Positions 7,836 through 16,246 of a stretch of DNA of 64,000 nt are shown one piece after another (the first letter of the stretch is position 1; each line of letters begins with the position of its first letter). The stretch spans positions 682,001 to 746,000 of the forward strand of contig OX638375.1 in assembly GCA_951813575.1 (NCBI GenBank), in the 5' to 3' direction. The stretch comes from Candidatus Binatia bacterium. Lineage in GTDB: Bacteria > Desulfobacterota > Binatia > UBA9968 > JAJDTQ01. Made by a program: the position numbers and the translations under genes. The notes below the pieces were generated by a model. The model saw nothing but the letters and a program-made list of their open reading frames with translations, searched no databases and was not told the origin of the DNA.

Positions 7836-9671
7836 CCCCGGTTGATCTCCGCCAGGACGTTCTACACCAGGAACTACGATCGCTGGCTGCACAAGGTTTC
7901 GCCCGACGGGGAGAAGGTCGCCTGGATCCAGCCTGTCAAGGGTAAGCTCACGCTTCGCGTCCGCGTGCTGGCCAACGACTACATCGTGACGATAGACCAT
8001 CCGTTGCCCGTCACGGGGTTCAACTGGGCGCTGGACAGCAGGCACCTGCTGTTCGCCGGGCGCGTCGGGACCCGAAGGAACCAGCACCTGTTCCTGGCCG
8101 ACGTCGACGACTACAGAGAAAACCCGCGCAACCTGACTCCCTACGAGGGGGTCAACGTCTTGTGGTATCTCAACTTGCCGGACAAACCCGGCACGATATT
8201 GGTCCACATGAATCTAAATACCGGGGTCGATTACGACCTGTACGAAATCGACCTGGCGACCGGCGCCAACAAGTTCGCGGGAGATCTTGACGGAAGCGCT
8301 GCTCGCTGGATATTCAGCCGCACCGGCGAGCCCGTGGCCCGGGTCTGGAATGACCCGGACAGCGGGTGGCTGCTCACGGCTTCCTCCGGTGGCAACGTAG
8401 TCTTGACGGGCGAACTCTTGGACGAAATCCACCTGTCTCAGCTTGTCCCTGACGGCAGTCCTACGGTCTACCTGCGGACCGATGGAGGACAAATCAGCAT
8501 CGGTGCCGTGGCGCTGGACCTCGACACCCACGAACAGACTCTCCTCTTCGGACGCCCCGACACGGACATCACCCGTTTCTGGGTAGACGCTTACGAATAC
8601 GAGCCGCTCGGACTCCAGTATCACGACGGGTTCCCACGCTATCACTTCTTCGACCGGGAGTTGCAGGCGGATCTGGAGAATCTTCTTGGAGCCGATCCCG
8701 TTTCCTACGACCTGTCCAGTATGAGCCTCGACCGTACGCGCCTAACGGTCGCGGCGTTGACCGACCGTATGGCCGGGTCGGTCTATTTGGCCGACCGACG
8801 TTCGGGGGAAAAGGAGCTTCTGCTGGCGCATCCGCTGAACGAACACGAAGAGATCCTTTCACGCACCCGCCCCTTTCGCTTCGAGGCGCGAGACGGGCTC
8901 CCCATCACCGGGTATCTGACCATACCCCAGGGGACCGACGGCAAGCGCCTGCCCATGGTGCTCAAGGTTCACGGCGGCCCCTGGGCGCGGGACTTCTGGA
9001 AGTTCGACCGGGACACACAGTTCCTTGCCAACCGCGGCTACGCCGTGCTCGAAGTGAACTTCAGGGGATCCGCCGGTTTCGGCAAGGCGTTCAAGGAAAA
9101 AGGCCGCAGGGAGTTCGGCCGCAAGATGCAGTACGACCTGCTGGACGCCGTGGACTGGGCGGTTGCCGAGGGCTACGCCGATCCCGAGAAGGTTGCGATC
9201 TTCGGCTACAGCTACGGGGGTTATGCGGCCCTCTCGGGGCTTACGGGGACACCCCGGAAATTCGCTGCCGGGATCGGCGTCATGGCGCCCTCCGATCTGG
9301 CCCTTCATGTGAGCACCATTCCGACCTACGCACGAAGACAGCGGAACGTATGGCTCCATTTCGTGGGCGATCCGAACGATCCCGACGACTCGAAGGAACT
9401 GGCGGAACGCTCACCCATTACCCACGCCCACCGTATCGAGCGACCGCTGCTGATGGTTCACGGGGCCCTGGACGTCCGGGTCTCGAAGCGGAACTCCGAC
9501 CTGTTCGTGGAGAAGCTCCGCGAGAAGGACATCCCCGTGGAATACCTGGTGTTCCCGGACGAAGGCCACGGCATCCGCAAGGCAAAAAACCGCGTCAAGT
9601 TCGCGAAGCGTCTGGAAACCTTCCTCGCGGAACACCTGGGCGGGCGGGCCGTGCGCGAGATCGAGCGCTAG
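7833..9671 (+). CDS. S9 prolyl-oligopeptidase-family serine peptidase (frameshifted N-terminus)
   Basis: Peptidase of the acylaminoacyl-peptidase/DPP-IV-like S9 family. The first 340 residues form a beta-propeller region (segments such as VSPDGEKVAWIQ) and the rest the alpha/beta-hydrolase domain. The nucleophile motif is GYSYGG, the acid lies in GALDVRVS and the catalytic His in DEGHGI, so the active site is complete. The only start in this frame is TTG 7833, without ribosome-binding site, directly after the lipoprotein leader in the adjacent frame. The native protein is therefore probably an envelope-anchored lipoprotein translated from 7742, and the present sequence carries a frameshift or a sequencing error. 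Confidence 0.8.
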   Translation: MPRLISARTFYTRNYDRWLHKVSPDGEKVAWIQPVKGKLTLRVRVLANDYIVTIDHPLPVTGFNWALDSRHLLFAGRVGTRRNQHLFLADVDDYRENPRNLTPYEGVNVLWYLNLPDKPGTILVHMNLNTGVDYDLYEIDLATGANKFAGDLDGSAARWIFSRTGEPVARVWNDPDSGWLLTASSGGNVVLTGELLDEIHLSQLVPDGSPTVYLRTDGGQISIGAVALDLDTHEQTLLFGRPDTDITRFWVDAYEYEPLGLQYHDGFPRYHFFDRELQADLENLLGADPVSYDLSSMSLDRTRLTVAALTDRMAGSVYLADRRSGEKELLLAHPLNEHEEILSRTRPFRFEARDGLPITGYLTIPQGTDGKRLPMVLKVHGGPWARDFWKFDRDTQFLANRGYAVLEVNFRGSAGFGKAFKEKGRREFGRKMQYDLLDAVDWAVAEGYADPEKVAIFGYSYGGYAALSGLTGTPRKFAAGIGVMAPSDLALHVSTIPTYARRQRNVWLHFVGDPNDPDDSKELAERSPITHAHRIERPLLMVHGALDVRVSKRNSDLFVEKLREKDIPVEYLVFPDEGHGIRKAKNRVKFAKRLETFLAEHLGGRAVREIER

Positions 9672-9680
9672 TCCGTCAGC

Positions 9681-9709
9681 TTGACACCCCCCGTCTTTTC
9701 CAATAAGCG
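9681..9709 (+). promoter_or_regulatory. Possible promoter before the LigB-like gene
   Basis: TTGACA at 9681-9686 is perfect, but the -10 candidate TAAGCG at 9704-9709 (17-bp spacer) matches only its first two positions. It precedes the start of the dioxygenase gene by about 60 bp. Confidence 0.25.
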
Positions 9710-9769
9710 CTCTCGTAGACGGGAGTGGCTTTCACGGGATACGGACCCGGCCACGCCTGAATACCCACC

Positions 9770-10711
9770 ATGGCAGAGATCGTTCTGGCGCTGGCGACTT
9801 CCCACACCCCACAGTTGAGCATCGCCGACTGGCGCCTGCTGCAGGTCAAGGACGAGACCGACCCGCGCCTGGACTATCCGGGACTGGTGGCCGCGGCGAG
9901 GGCGGACATCGGCCGGGAGACCACGGCCGAGAGATTCCGGGAGCGCTACGAGGCGTGTCAGAGCGCGCTCAGGGTCCTCGGCAAAAAACTGTCCGAGGCC
10001 CAGCCGGAAGTGGTCGTAACCCTGGGTGACGACCAGCACGAGCAGTTCCTGGACGACAACATGCCGACCTTCGCGGTCTACCACGGGGCGGAACTGCCGG
10101 TCCCTCCGCGCACGGGAGCCATGCCGGAGTGGAAGAAGGCCGAGCAGCGGGGTTGGGCCGAGACTGCGCCGGCATACGCCAATCACACGGAGCTGGCCGA
10201 GCATCTCATCGCCTGGCTCTCCGACCACGAGTTCGATATCGCGCGCACCAACCGCTTGCGCGAAGGCATCGGCCACGCGTTCAGCTTCCTCTACCGGCGG
10301 CTCCTGCCCGGCGGGAGGCTGCCCATGGTGCCGGTGATGGTCAACACGTACTACCCGCCGAACCAGCCCACGCCCGGGCGCTGCTACGCTCTGGGACAAT
10401 GCATCCGGGAGGCCATCGAATCCTGGGACTCCGACGCCCGGGTGGCCGTCATGGCCTCCGGCGGCCTGAGCCACTTCGTGGTGGACGAGGACATCGACCG
10501 GACCACGCTGAAAGCGCTGGCGGAAAAGGACGCGGACGGACTCCGCTCGCTTCCGCGGGAGAAGCTCAGGAGCGGCACCTCCGAGATCCTCAACTGGGTG
10601 GCCCTGGGCGGCGCGGCGGAGTCCATGGAGATGACGCTGGTGGACTACGTCCCGGGATACCGGTCTCCGGCCGGCACGGGCTGCGGCATGGGCTTCGCCT
10701 ACTGGACCTAG
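9770..10711 (+). CDS. LigB-like class III extradiol dioxygenase
   Basis: A 313-residue protein of the LigB superfamily, non-haem Fe(II) enzymes that open catecholic rings next to the hydroxyls. The N-terminal ATSHTPQL places a His at residue 12, the first metal ligand position of LigB. A second candidate ligand is in GDDQHEQF (His 90), and GGLSHFV carries a further conserved His. No separate LigA-like subunit is adjacent. The next gene, 27 bp on, is an RraA-like aldolase, matching the last step of protocatechuate/gallate meta-cleavage. Substrate unknown: a gallate-like or alkyl-substituted dihydroxy acid is plausible. The start is the first ATG and lacks a strong Shine-Dalgarno. Confidence 0.75.
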   Translation: MAEIVLALATSHTPQLSIADWRLLQVKDETDPRLDYPGLVAAARADIGRETTAERFRERYEACQSALRVLGKKLSEAQPEVVVTLGDDQHEQFLDDNMPTFAVYHGAELPVPPRTGAMPEWKKAEQRGWAETAPAYANHTELAEHLIAWLSDHEFDIARTNRLREGIGHAFSFLYRRLLPGGRLPMVPVMVNTYYPPNQPTPGRCYALGQCIREAIESWDSDARVAVMASGGLSHFVVDEDIDRTTLKALAEKDADGLRSLPREKLRSGTSEILNWVALGGAAESMEMTLVDYVPGYRSPAGTGCGMGFAYWT

Positions 10712-10737
10712 CCACACCCGGCTCGCACGAAAGACCC

Positions 10738-11406
10738 ATGTCCGGTGAAAGAAACATCGTCGAACGCCTCTCCCGTCTCGACACCTGCGCCGTGTCCGAC
10801 GCCCTGGACCGGCTCGGCCTGCGCGGCGCCACCACCGGCGTGGGCCCGGTCTGGCCATGCCCGCGGATCTGCGGACGCGCCGTCACCATGAAGCTGAAAC
10901 CCGCCGGGCTGGACCAGTCGAAACAGCACCTGGGGACCGGCGCCATCGAAGCCGCCGGGACCGGCGACATCATCGTCATCGACAATGCCGGACGGCCGAT
11001 CTCTGCATGGGGCGGGCTGCTGTCCCTGGCAGCGAAGCAGAGAGGCGTGGCAGGCGTCATCGTGGACGGCGCCTGCCGGGACGTGGACGAGAGCCGCGAG
11101 CTCGGTTTTCCGGTCTACGCCAGGAGCGCCGCGCCCATGACCGCCCGGGGGCGCATCCTGGAGCAGTCCTGCAACGAGGAGATCCAGTTCTCCGGCGTGC
11201 AGGTGCATCCCGGAAACCTGGTCATCGCCGACGGCAGCGGCATCGTATTCATCCCGCGCTCGAAGGAAGCGGAAGTGCTGGCGGAGGCCGCGAAGATCGC
11301 CCACCGGGAGAGCCTGATGGCCGCGGAGATCCGCAAGGGCCGCGCCGTCAGCGAGGTGATGGGCCTGAGCTACGAGTCCATGCTCAAGGACGGAGGCAAG
11401 CAATAG
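10738..11406 (+). CDS. RraA/HMG-aldolase family protein
   Basis: 222 residues of the RraA-like fold, which includes 4-carboxy-4-hydroxy-2-oxoadipate/HMG aldolases (LigK, GalC) and RNase E regulators. The core GGLLSLAAKQRGVAGVIVDGACRD (about residues 90-115) contains the Arg-Asp pair that in aldolases binds substrate and divalent metal; PVYARSAAP follows. Next to an extradiol dioxygenase, the aldolase role (splitting a hydroxy-oxoacid to pyruvate and oxaloacetate) is more likely than RNase E regulation. The MFS gene starts just beyond its stop, so the three genes form a putative operon. Confidence 0.75.
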   Translation: MSGERNIVERLSRLDTCAVSDALDRLGLRGATTGVGPVWPCPRICGRAVTMKLKPAGLDQSKQHLGTGAIEAAGTGDIIVIDNAGRPISAWGGLLSLAAKQRGVAGVIVDGACRDVDESRELGFPVYARSAAPMTARGRILEQSCNEEIQFSGVQVHPGNLVIADGSGIVFIPRSKEAEVLAEAAKIAHRESLMAAEIRKGRAVSEVMGLSYESMLKDGGKQ

Positions 11407-11456
11407 GCCTCCCGCATCCCCCCTCCGACGACGCCTTCCGGAAGCAGGCTCCTGCC

Positions 11457-12590
11457 GTGCTGCTGATGGCGGTGATCTTCCTGTTGAACTTCACCGGCCG
11501 CGTCATCCTGGCGCCCCTGCTGCCGACCGTGGAGGCGGACCTGGACATCTCCCACGCCCAGGCCGGCATGTTCTTCCTGTTCGTCTCCGCCGGATACCTG
11601 ACCGCCATGTCCGGGGCCGGGTACGTGTCGGCGCGGTTGACGCATCACCGGACCATCGTGCTGTCCTTCGCGCTGCTGGGCCTGGCGACCCTCGGGGTGG
11701 CCCAGGCCTCCACCCTGGCCGGCATGCAACTCGGGCTCTTCACCATGGGCCTCGGCGCCGGGCTCTACCTGCCGTCGGCCATCGCCACCATCACCTCCTT
11801 GGTCACCCGGCCGCACTGGGGCAAGGCCATCTCCATCCACGAACTGGCGCCCAACACGAGCTTCGTCGTGGTGCCGTTGCTCGGGGAACTGCTTCTCCGA
11901 AGCCTCTCCTGGCGGGCCATCCTGTTCTACTTCGGCCTCGTCAACTTCCTGGCCAGCGGGCTCTACGCCGTTTTCGGCCGCGGCGGCAAGTTCGCCGGCG
12001 AGCCTCCCGCGCTGGCCGTGATCAAACGGTTCCTCAAGGATCCCATGCTGTGGGCCGTCCTGATGCTGTTCGTCCTGGGCGTGGCCATCACCCTGGGAGT
12101 CTTCACCATGCTGCCGCTCTACCTGGTATCGGACCGGGAACTGAGCGAGGGCTGGGCCAACACCCTGGTCGGGCTCTCCCGGGTCGCCTGTCCGCTTCTG
12201 GCTCTGGTGGCAGGTTGGTGCGCGGACCGCTTCGGCGTCCGCCGGACCCTTTCGGTCACCCTGGCCCTGAGCGGAATCACCACCGCGCTGATCGGCCTGG
12301 TGCCGGATAGCTGGCTCACGGTGGCGGTCTTCATGCAGCCCATGGTGGCGGTGGGTTTTTTCCCGGCGGGCTTCACCGCCCTTTCGACTCTGGGCGATGC
12401 CCAGACCCGCGGCACGGCCGTGTCCCTGGTGGTACCCGTGGCCTTCGTCATCGGCGGTGGAGTCACTCCCTGGCTCCTGGGCCTGAGCGGCGACCTGGGC
12501 GCCTTCGGCCTGGGTTTCGTCGGGGTCGGCGTCGTGACGTTGGCGGGCGCCGGGGTGGCGCTGCTTTACAGGGCCCGGCATTCGGCTTGA
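11457..12590 (+). CDS. MFS transporter
   Basis: About 377 residues with roughly twelve hydrophobic segments and a central polar linker near residue 180, the major facilitator layout. SARLTHH after helix 2 and WCADRFGVRRTL in the second half match the loop 2-3 and 8-9 signatures. The start is uncertain: GTG 11457 has GGAAGCAGG upstream and is the first plausible codon after the RraA stop, but a charged FRKQ segment before it could belong to the protein if a non-standard start is used. It probably imports the aromatic acid or oxoacid handled by the neighbouring dioxygenase and aldolase. Confidence 0.75.
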   Translation: MLLMAVIFLLNFTGRVILAPLLPTVEADLDISHAQAGMFFLFVSAGYLTAMSGAGYVSARLTHHRTIVLSFALLGLATLGVAQASTLAGMQLGLFTMGLGAGLYLPSAIATITSLVTRPHWGKAISIHELAPNTSFVVVPLLGELLLRSLSWRAILFYFGLVNFLASGLYAVFGRGGKFAGEPPALAVIKRFLKDPMLWAVLMLFVLGVAITLGVFTMLPLYLVSDRELSEGWANTLVGLSRVACPLLALVAGWCADRFGVRRTLSVTLALSGITTALIGLVPDSWLTVAVFMQPMVAVGFFPAGFTALSTLGDAQTRGTAVSLVVPVAFVIGGGVTPWLLGLSGDLGAFGLGFVGVGVVTLAGAGVALLYRARHSA

Positions 12591-12660
12591 AGCCGGCCGG
12601 TTTCCGGCTTGTGGCGGCCGTCATCCCGGGAACATCTTGACATAAGATGGTGATGGCATC

Positions 12661-12933
12661 ATGACGTCTATTATGCGGACAACCTTGACCATAGATGATG
12701 ACATTGCGGACTACCTGAAGGCGCAGAGCCGGCTTCACGACAAACCGTTCAAGCAGGTGGTCAATGATGTGTTGCGGCGCGGCATGACCCCCAGGCTCCG
12801 ACCGACCCAACCACGCCGATTCCGCGTCGTGCCCAACGCAAGCGCACTCGCGCCCGGCATCGACCCGCGGAGACTCAATCGGGTCAACGACCAACTCGAG
12901 GCAGACGAGTTCGCCGGACAAGGCATGCCGTGA
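12661..12933 (+). CDS. VapB-type ribbon-helix-helix antitoxin, orphan
   Basis: 90 residues, or 86 if the ATG at 12673 is used, which gives the classic beginning MRTTLTIDDDIA. Residues 5-50 fit a ribbon-helix-helix DNA-binding domain; the C-terminal part (PGIDPRRLNRVNDQLEADEF) is the toxin-neutralising tail seen in VapB families. In intact loci the vapC toxin overlaps the antitoxin stop. Here a GTGA overlap exists, but the toxin frame ends after 13 codons. The antitoxin may persist as an orphan autoregulator or act against a toxin elsewhere. Confidence 0.7.
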   Translation: MTSIMRTTLTIDDDIADYLKAQSRLHDKPFKQVVNDVLRRGMTPRLRPTQPRRFRVVPNASALAPGIDPRRLNRVNDQLEADEFAGQGMP

Positions 12934-12971
12934 TCATTCCTCAGCCGCTCTCCCGGCATACGCTGGCGTAG
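12930..12971 (+). pseudogene. Vestige of a VapC toxin start
   Basis: GTG 12930 overlaps the antitoxin stop (GTGA) and encodes VIIP, resembling the start of PIN-domain toxins of this pairing (MII-D-N-L-L-Y), but the frame closes with TAG after 13 codons and no PIN motif follows. The rest of the toxin appears deleted. The match is very short, so this is an inference from position and the overlap. Confidence 0.35.
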
Positions 12972-12995
12972 TCCCCTTTCGCGAAGGAACACCCT

Positions 12996-13700
12996 ATGAA
13001 CCACTCTATCGGATACAAGCGCGAAGAGCCCGCGGAGCAACCGCCCTACCTCCATCCGGAATACCGCTCCACGGCCCTGAGGGCGCCCGAGCGGCCGCTG
13101 GTGCCGTTGCCCCACACGTTGTCGGAGATCACCGGGCCGGTGTACGGCCACGAGAAGGTCGGGCCCCTGGACCACGATCTGACCCGGCAGCACGACGGGG
13201 AGCCGCTGGGAGAACGCATCATCGTTTTCGGCCGGGTCATGGACACGGACGGACGGCCGCTTCCCGACGCGCTCATGGAGATCTGGCAGGCCAACTCGGC
13301 GGGGCGTTACCGCCACGAGATCGACAACCACCCTGCCCCGCTCGACCCCAACTTCAGCGGCGGCGGCCGGTGCGTCACCGACGCGGAAGGCCGCTACCGC
13401 TTCGTGTCCATCAAGCCCGCCGCCTACCCCTGGGGCAACGACGCCAACGCGTGGCGTCCGGCGCACATCCATTTCTCGCTCTTCGGCGCGGCCTTCGCCA
13501 CCCGGCTGATCACCCAGATGTATTTCCCGGGCGATCCGCTGCTCGCCGTCGACCCGATCTTCAACTCGATTCCTGACGCTGCAGCGAGGGAGCGGCTGGT
13601 ATGCAGGCTCGACCTGGATCACACGGAGCCGGAATGGGCCCTGGCCTACGAGTTCGACATCGTGCTTCGGGGGCGGAACGCCACCCCCTTGGAGGGCTGA
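12996..13700 (+). CDS. pcaH: Protocatechuate 3,4-dioxygenase beta subunit
   Basis: 234 residues of the intradiol dioxygenase family. PcaH carries the catalytic Fe(III) and, with PcaG, converts protocatechuate to 3-carboxy-cis,cis-muconate, the entry to the beta-ketoadipate pathway. The four expected iron ligands are present: Tyr105 (GRYRHEID), Tyr144 (AAYPWGN), and His157 and His159 (RPAHIHFS). The N-terminal PcaH extension (residues 1-65, with PLPHTLSEITGP) is complete. GAAGGA precedes the ATG. pcaG follows after four bases. The downstream beta-ketoadipate genes (pcaBCDIJ) are not in the window. Confidence 0.92.
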   Translation: MNHSIGYKREEPAEQPPYLHPEYRSTALRAPERPLVPLPHTLSEITGPVYGHEKVGPLDHDLTRQHDGEPLGERIIVFGRVMDTDGRPLPDALMEIWQANSAGRYRHEIDNHPAPLDPNFSGGGRCVTDAEGRYRFVSIKPAAYPWGNDANAWRPAHIHFSLFGAAFATRLITQMYFPGDPLLAVDPIFNSIPDAAARERLVCRLDLDHTEPEWALAYEFDIVLRGRNATPLEG

Positions 13701-13704
13701 GGGC

Positions 13705-14289
13705 ATGTCGGCGCGACGCGGAACCACCCCCTCCCAGACCATCGGTCCGTTTCACCGCATCATGGTGCCGTGGGAAGGCGCCGCCGAGCTGGTGGCGCCG
13801 GGCGACCCCGACGCCATCCGTATCGAGGGGCGGATCCTCGACGGCGCGGGACAGCCCGTGGACGACTCCGTCGTGGAGATCTGGCAGGCCAACGTCCACG
13901 GCCGCTACGCCCATGTGGAGGATACCCGCGAGGTGCCGCTGGTGGCGGGATTCGACGGCTTCGGCCGCGCCATCACGGACGGCGACGGCCGGTTCACCAT
14001 CGTCACGGTGAAACCCGGCTGCGTCCCCGGAAACGGCGACACCGTGCAGGCACCGCACATGTCACTGTCCGTGTTCGCCCGCGGGCTGCTGAAGCATCTG
14101 GTGACGCGGATCTATTTCCCGGACGAGGCCGCCGCCAACGAGAACGACCCGGTGCTGCTGTCCATCGAGGATGTCGGCCGGCGCGAAACGCTCGTAGCCG
14201 TCAGGCAGGAAGGTGAAGGGACGCCGCCCGTCTACGAGTTCGACATCCACCTGCAGGGTGCCAGAGAAACCGTCTTCTTCGACGTCTAG
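13705..14289 (+). CDS. pcaG: Protocatechuate 3,4-dioxygenase alpha subunit
   Basis: 194 residues, the usual PcaG length. The protein begins with TTPSQTIGPFHRIM, the alpha-subunit N-terminal signature that helps form the substrate pocket; EIWQANVHGRY and VKPGCVP align with the iron-binding region of PcaH, but the His-x-His ligand pair is replaced by APHMSLSVF, as expected for the non-catalytic alpha chain. It starts four bases after pcaH, with GGAGGG in front. The pair assembles into the (alpha-beta)n Fe(III) enzyme in the cytoplasm. Confidence 0.92.
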   Translation: MSARRGTTPSQTIGPFHRIMVPWEGAAELVAPGDPDAIRIEGRILDGAGQPVDDSVVEIWQANVHGRYAHVEDTREVPLVAGFDGFGRAITDGDGRFTIVTVKPGCVPGNGDTVQAPHMSLSVFARGLLKHLVTRIYFPDEAAANENDPVLLSIEDVGRRETLVAVRQEGEGTPPVYEFDIHLQGARETVFFDV

Positions 14290-14319
14290 GACGTCTACGC
14301 GGCAGTGGAATGCCCGCAA

Positions 14320-14341
14320 GGGGCGACCGGCCGGTCGCCCC
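14320..14341. terminator. Perfect GC-rich palindrome between convergent genes
   Basis: A 22-bp perfect palindrome reading GGGGCGACCGG then its complement sits between the stop of pcaG and the stop of the minus-strand TPP-enzyme gene. It could act as a bidirectional terminator; it also resembles short dispersed palindromes, so function is inferred from position only. Confidence 0.5.
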
Positions 14342-14375
14342 TACACGAGCCTCCTTGCGCCATCGCGCCGATGCG

Positions 14376-16202
14376 TTACTTCTTCTTGGCCATCCCCGCC
14401 CGCTGGTCCACGCCGGTTTCGGCGTAACCAGGCTCCACCAGCGCGTTGATGACGTAGCGGCCGCCCTTGCCCACCACCTTGGCGCCGCGTTCCAGGGCGG
14501 CCGCCAACTCCTCGGAGGTCGACACGGGGGCGTCGCCGTCGAAGCCCTGTGCCTTGCCCATGGCGATGAGGTCCACCGGCGGGTCATCGAGACGCTGTCC
14601 GATCCAGCGGTTCTGCACCGGCCGCTTGCGCATCACCGCCACCCGCTCCTGGTGCATCTCGTCGTTGTAGTAGGAACGGTTGTCGGCGATGACCACCAGC
14701 AGCGGCAGGTCCATGTGGGTGGCGGTCCACAGGGCGTTGCAGCCCATCAGGTAGTCGCCGTCGCCCAGTACCCCCACCACCAGCCGGCCCTTGCCCTTGA
14801 GCGCCAGCGCCGTACCCACCGCGTGGCCGGGACCGCTGCCCACGCCGCCGCCGCCGTCATTGCCCATGAAGGACAACGGACCGGTGAACTCCGAGCCTTC
14901 GCCTGAGAAACCGATGGGCAGACGCGCGAACGTCACGGGCTTGTCGCGGGCGAACTCGCGCACGGTCAGCGCCATGTCCATGACAGTCATGGGGACGCCC
15001 TGCTTGGGCCGGGCCTTGCCGGTGGGCGTGCGGGTCCAGTGGGTGATGTTCTTCAAACCCGCCGCCGCGGCGCGCTTGCGGCCGAAGCCGTCCAAGAGCT
15101 GTTCCACGAAAGTGTCCGGGGTCGACGCCACCGGGATGTCCACCGCCGGAAGCGCCTGGTGATCCATGCTCCAGCCGTTGGTACGGTAGGTGTCCATGGA
15201 ACAATGGATGATGGTCTTGTCGGGCGGTGACTGGGTCTGCGACGCTCCCAGGCAACCCCGGAGATAGCCCGCCAGGTCCAGAAAGTCGAGGCTCAGGATG
15301 ACGTCGGCCTTCTTGACCAGCGCCGTCGCCTGCTTGGACGGCCGCAGTCCCGGCGGGGCCAAGTGCAACGCGTGCGTGGTCGGGAAGGACGACGGGTCGT
15401 TGGAGCTCGTCAACACCGGCGCGTTCAGGGCCTCCGCCAACTGGACCCGGCGTTCCCAGTCCGCCTTGCTCCGGGACACGCGTCCCATGAGGATCACCGG
15501 AAACTTCGCCTTCTTGAGCAGCGCCCGGACCCGCTTCACCGTAGCCGCCGGCGCGCACGGCGGATCGGCGGGTGCGAAACGGGACGCATCCGGGATCAGC
15601 ACCTCCTCGGCGAGGGCCTCCTCCTGAAGACCGACGTCGAGGCAGACGTAGGTGGGGCCGCAGGGCGCCGTCCGTGCCATCTGGTTGGCCCTGAGCACGG
15701 ACTCCACCGCCGCCTGCGGCGAGGCCGGCTGGTCGTCCCACTTGGTGTAGTTCCGGATGATAGCGCCCTGGTCCGCGGCGGTGTGGATCCAGTCGATCCA
15801 CGGGCGCCGCTTGTGGGCGTCCACCGGCCCGGTAGCGCCGAAGATCACCATCGGCGTGCGGTCGCACCAGGCGTTGAAGATGGTCATGGTGGCGTGCATC
15901 AGCCCCACGTTGGAGTGGAGCGCCACCGCCATGGGCTCGTCCGTGGCCTTGGCGTAGCCGTCGGCGATGGACACCGCGTGCTCCTCGTGCAGGCAGGTGA
16001 CCATCTGCGGGTTCTCGTTGCCCAGAAAGTTCACCAGGCTGTCGTGGAATCCCCGGTAGCTCGCTCCGGGGACCAGCGCGATGTACTTGAGGTCCAGCTC
16101 GCGGGTCACCGCCGCCACCACGTCGCTGCCCCATCTCATCTTCGGCTGGCCGATGTCCGCGGGTCGATGCTTGAGTGCGGTGCTGTTGTTGCGTCTTGCC
16201 AC
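14376..16202 (-). CDS. TPP-dependent enzyme, acetolactate synthase / benzoylformate decarboxylase family
   Basis: 608 residues with the three-domain architecture of thiamine-diphosphate enzymes. The N-terminal PYR domain contains the activating Glu in HEEHAVSIADGYAK, the middle domain follows, and the PP domain carries the TPP/Mg motif GDGDYLMGCNALWTA ending in ADNRSYYND. The start is GTG 16202 with GGGGGA upstream. It lies 44 bp beyond an acyl-CoA synthetase gene in the same direction, consistent with decarboxylation of a 2-oxo acid and CoA activation of the product. A second TPP enzyme at 21326 is of a different subfamily. Exact reaction (lyase, decarboxylase or synthase) cannot be assigned. 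Confidence 0.8.
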   Translation of the reverse strand: MARRNNSTALKHRPADIGQPKMRWGSDVVAAVTRELDLKYIALVPGASYRGFHDSLVNFLGNENPQMVTCLHEEHAVSIADGYAKATDEPMAVALHSNVGLMHATMTIFNAWCDRTPMVIFGATGPVDAHKRRPWIDWIHTAADQGAIIRNYTKWDDQPASPQAAVESVLRANQMARTAPCGPTYVCLDVGLQEEALAEEVLIPDASRFAPADPPCAPAATVKRVRALLKKAKFPVILMGRVSRSKADWERRVQLAEALNAPVLTSSNDPSSFPTTHALHLAPPGLRPSKQATALVKKADVILSLDFLDLAGYLRGCLGASQTQSPPDKTIIHCSMDTYRTNGWSMDHQALPAVDIPVASTPDTFVEQLLDGFGRKRAAAAGLKNITHWTRTPTGKARPKQGVPMTVMDMALTVREFARDKPVTFARLPIGFSGEGSEFTGPLSFMGNDGGGGVGSGPGHAVGTALALKGKGRLVVGVLGDGDYLMGCNALWTATHMDLPLLVVIADNRSYYNDEMHQERVAVMRKRPVQNRWIGQRLDDPPVDLIAMGKAQGFDGDAPVSTSEELAAALERGAKVVGKGGRYVINALVEPGYAETGVDQRAGMAKKK

Positions 16203-16246
16203 TGTGTATTCCCCCTTGTGTGTTGGTTAAGTGCGGCCTTTCATCA

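Noticed and set aside
10129..10737. Upstream in-frame extension of the RraA-like gene
   Set aside because: Overlaps the LigB-like gene in another frame and has shadow composition; the ATG 10738 fits the family.
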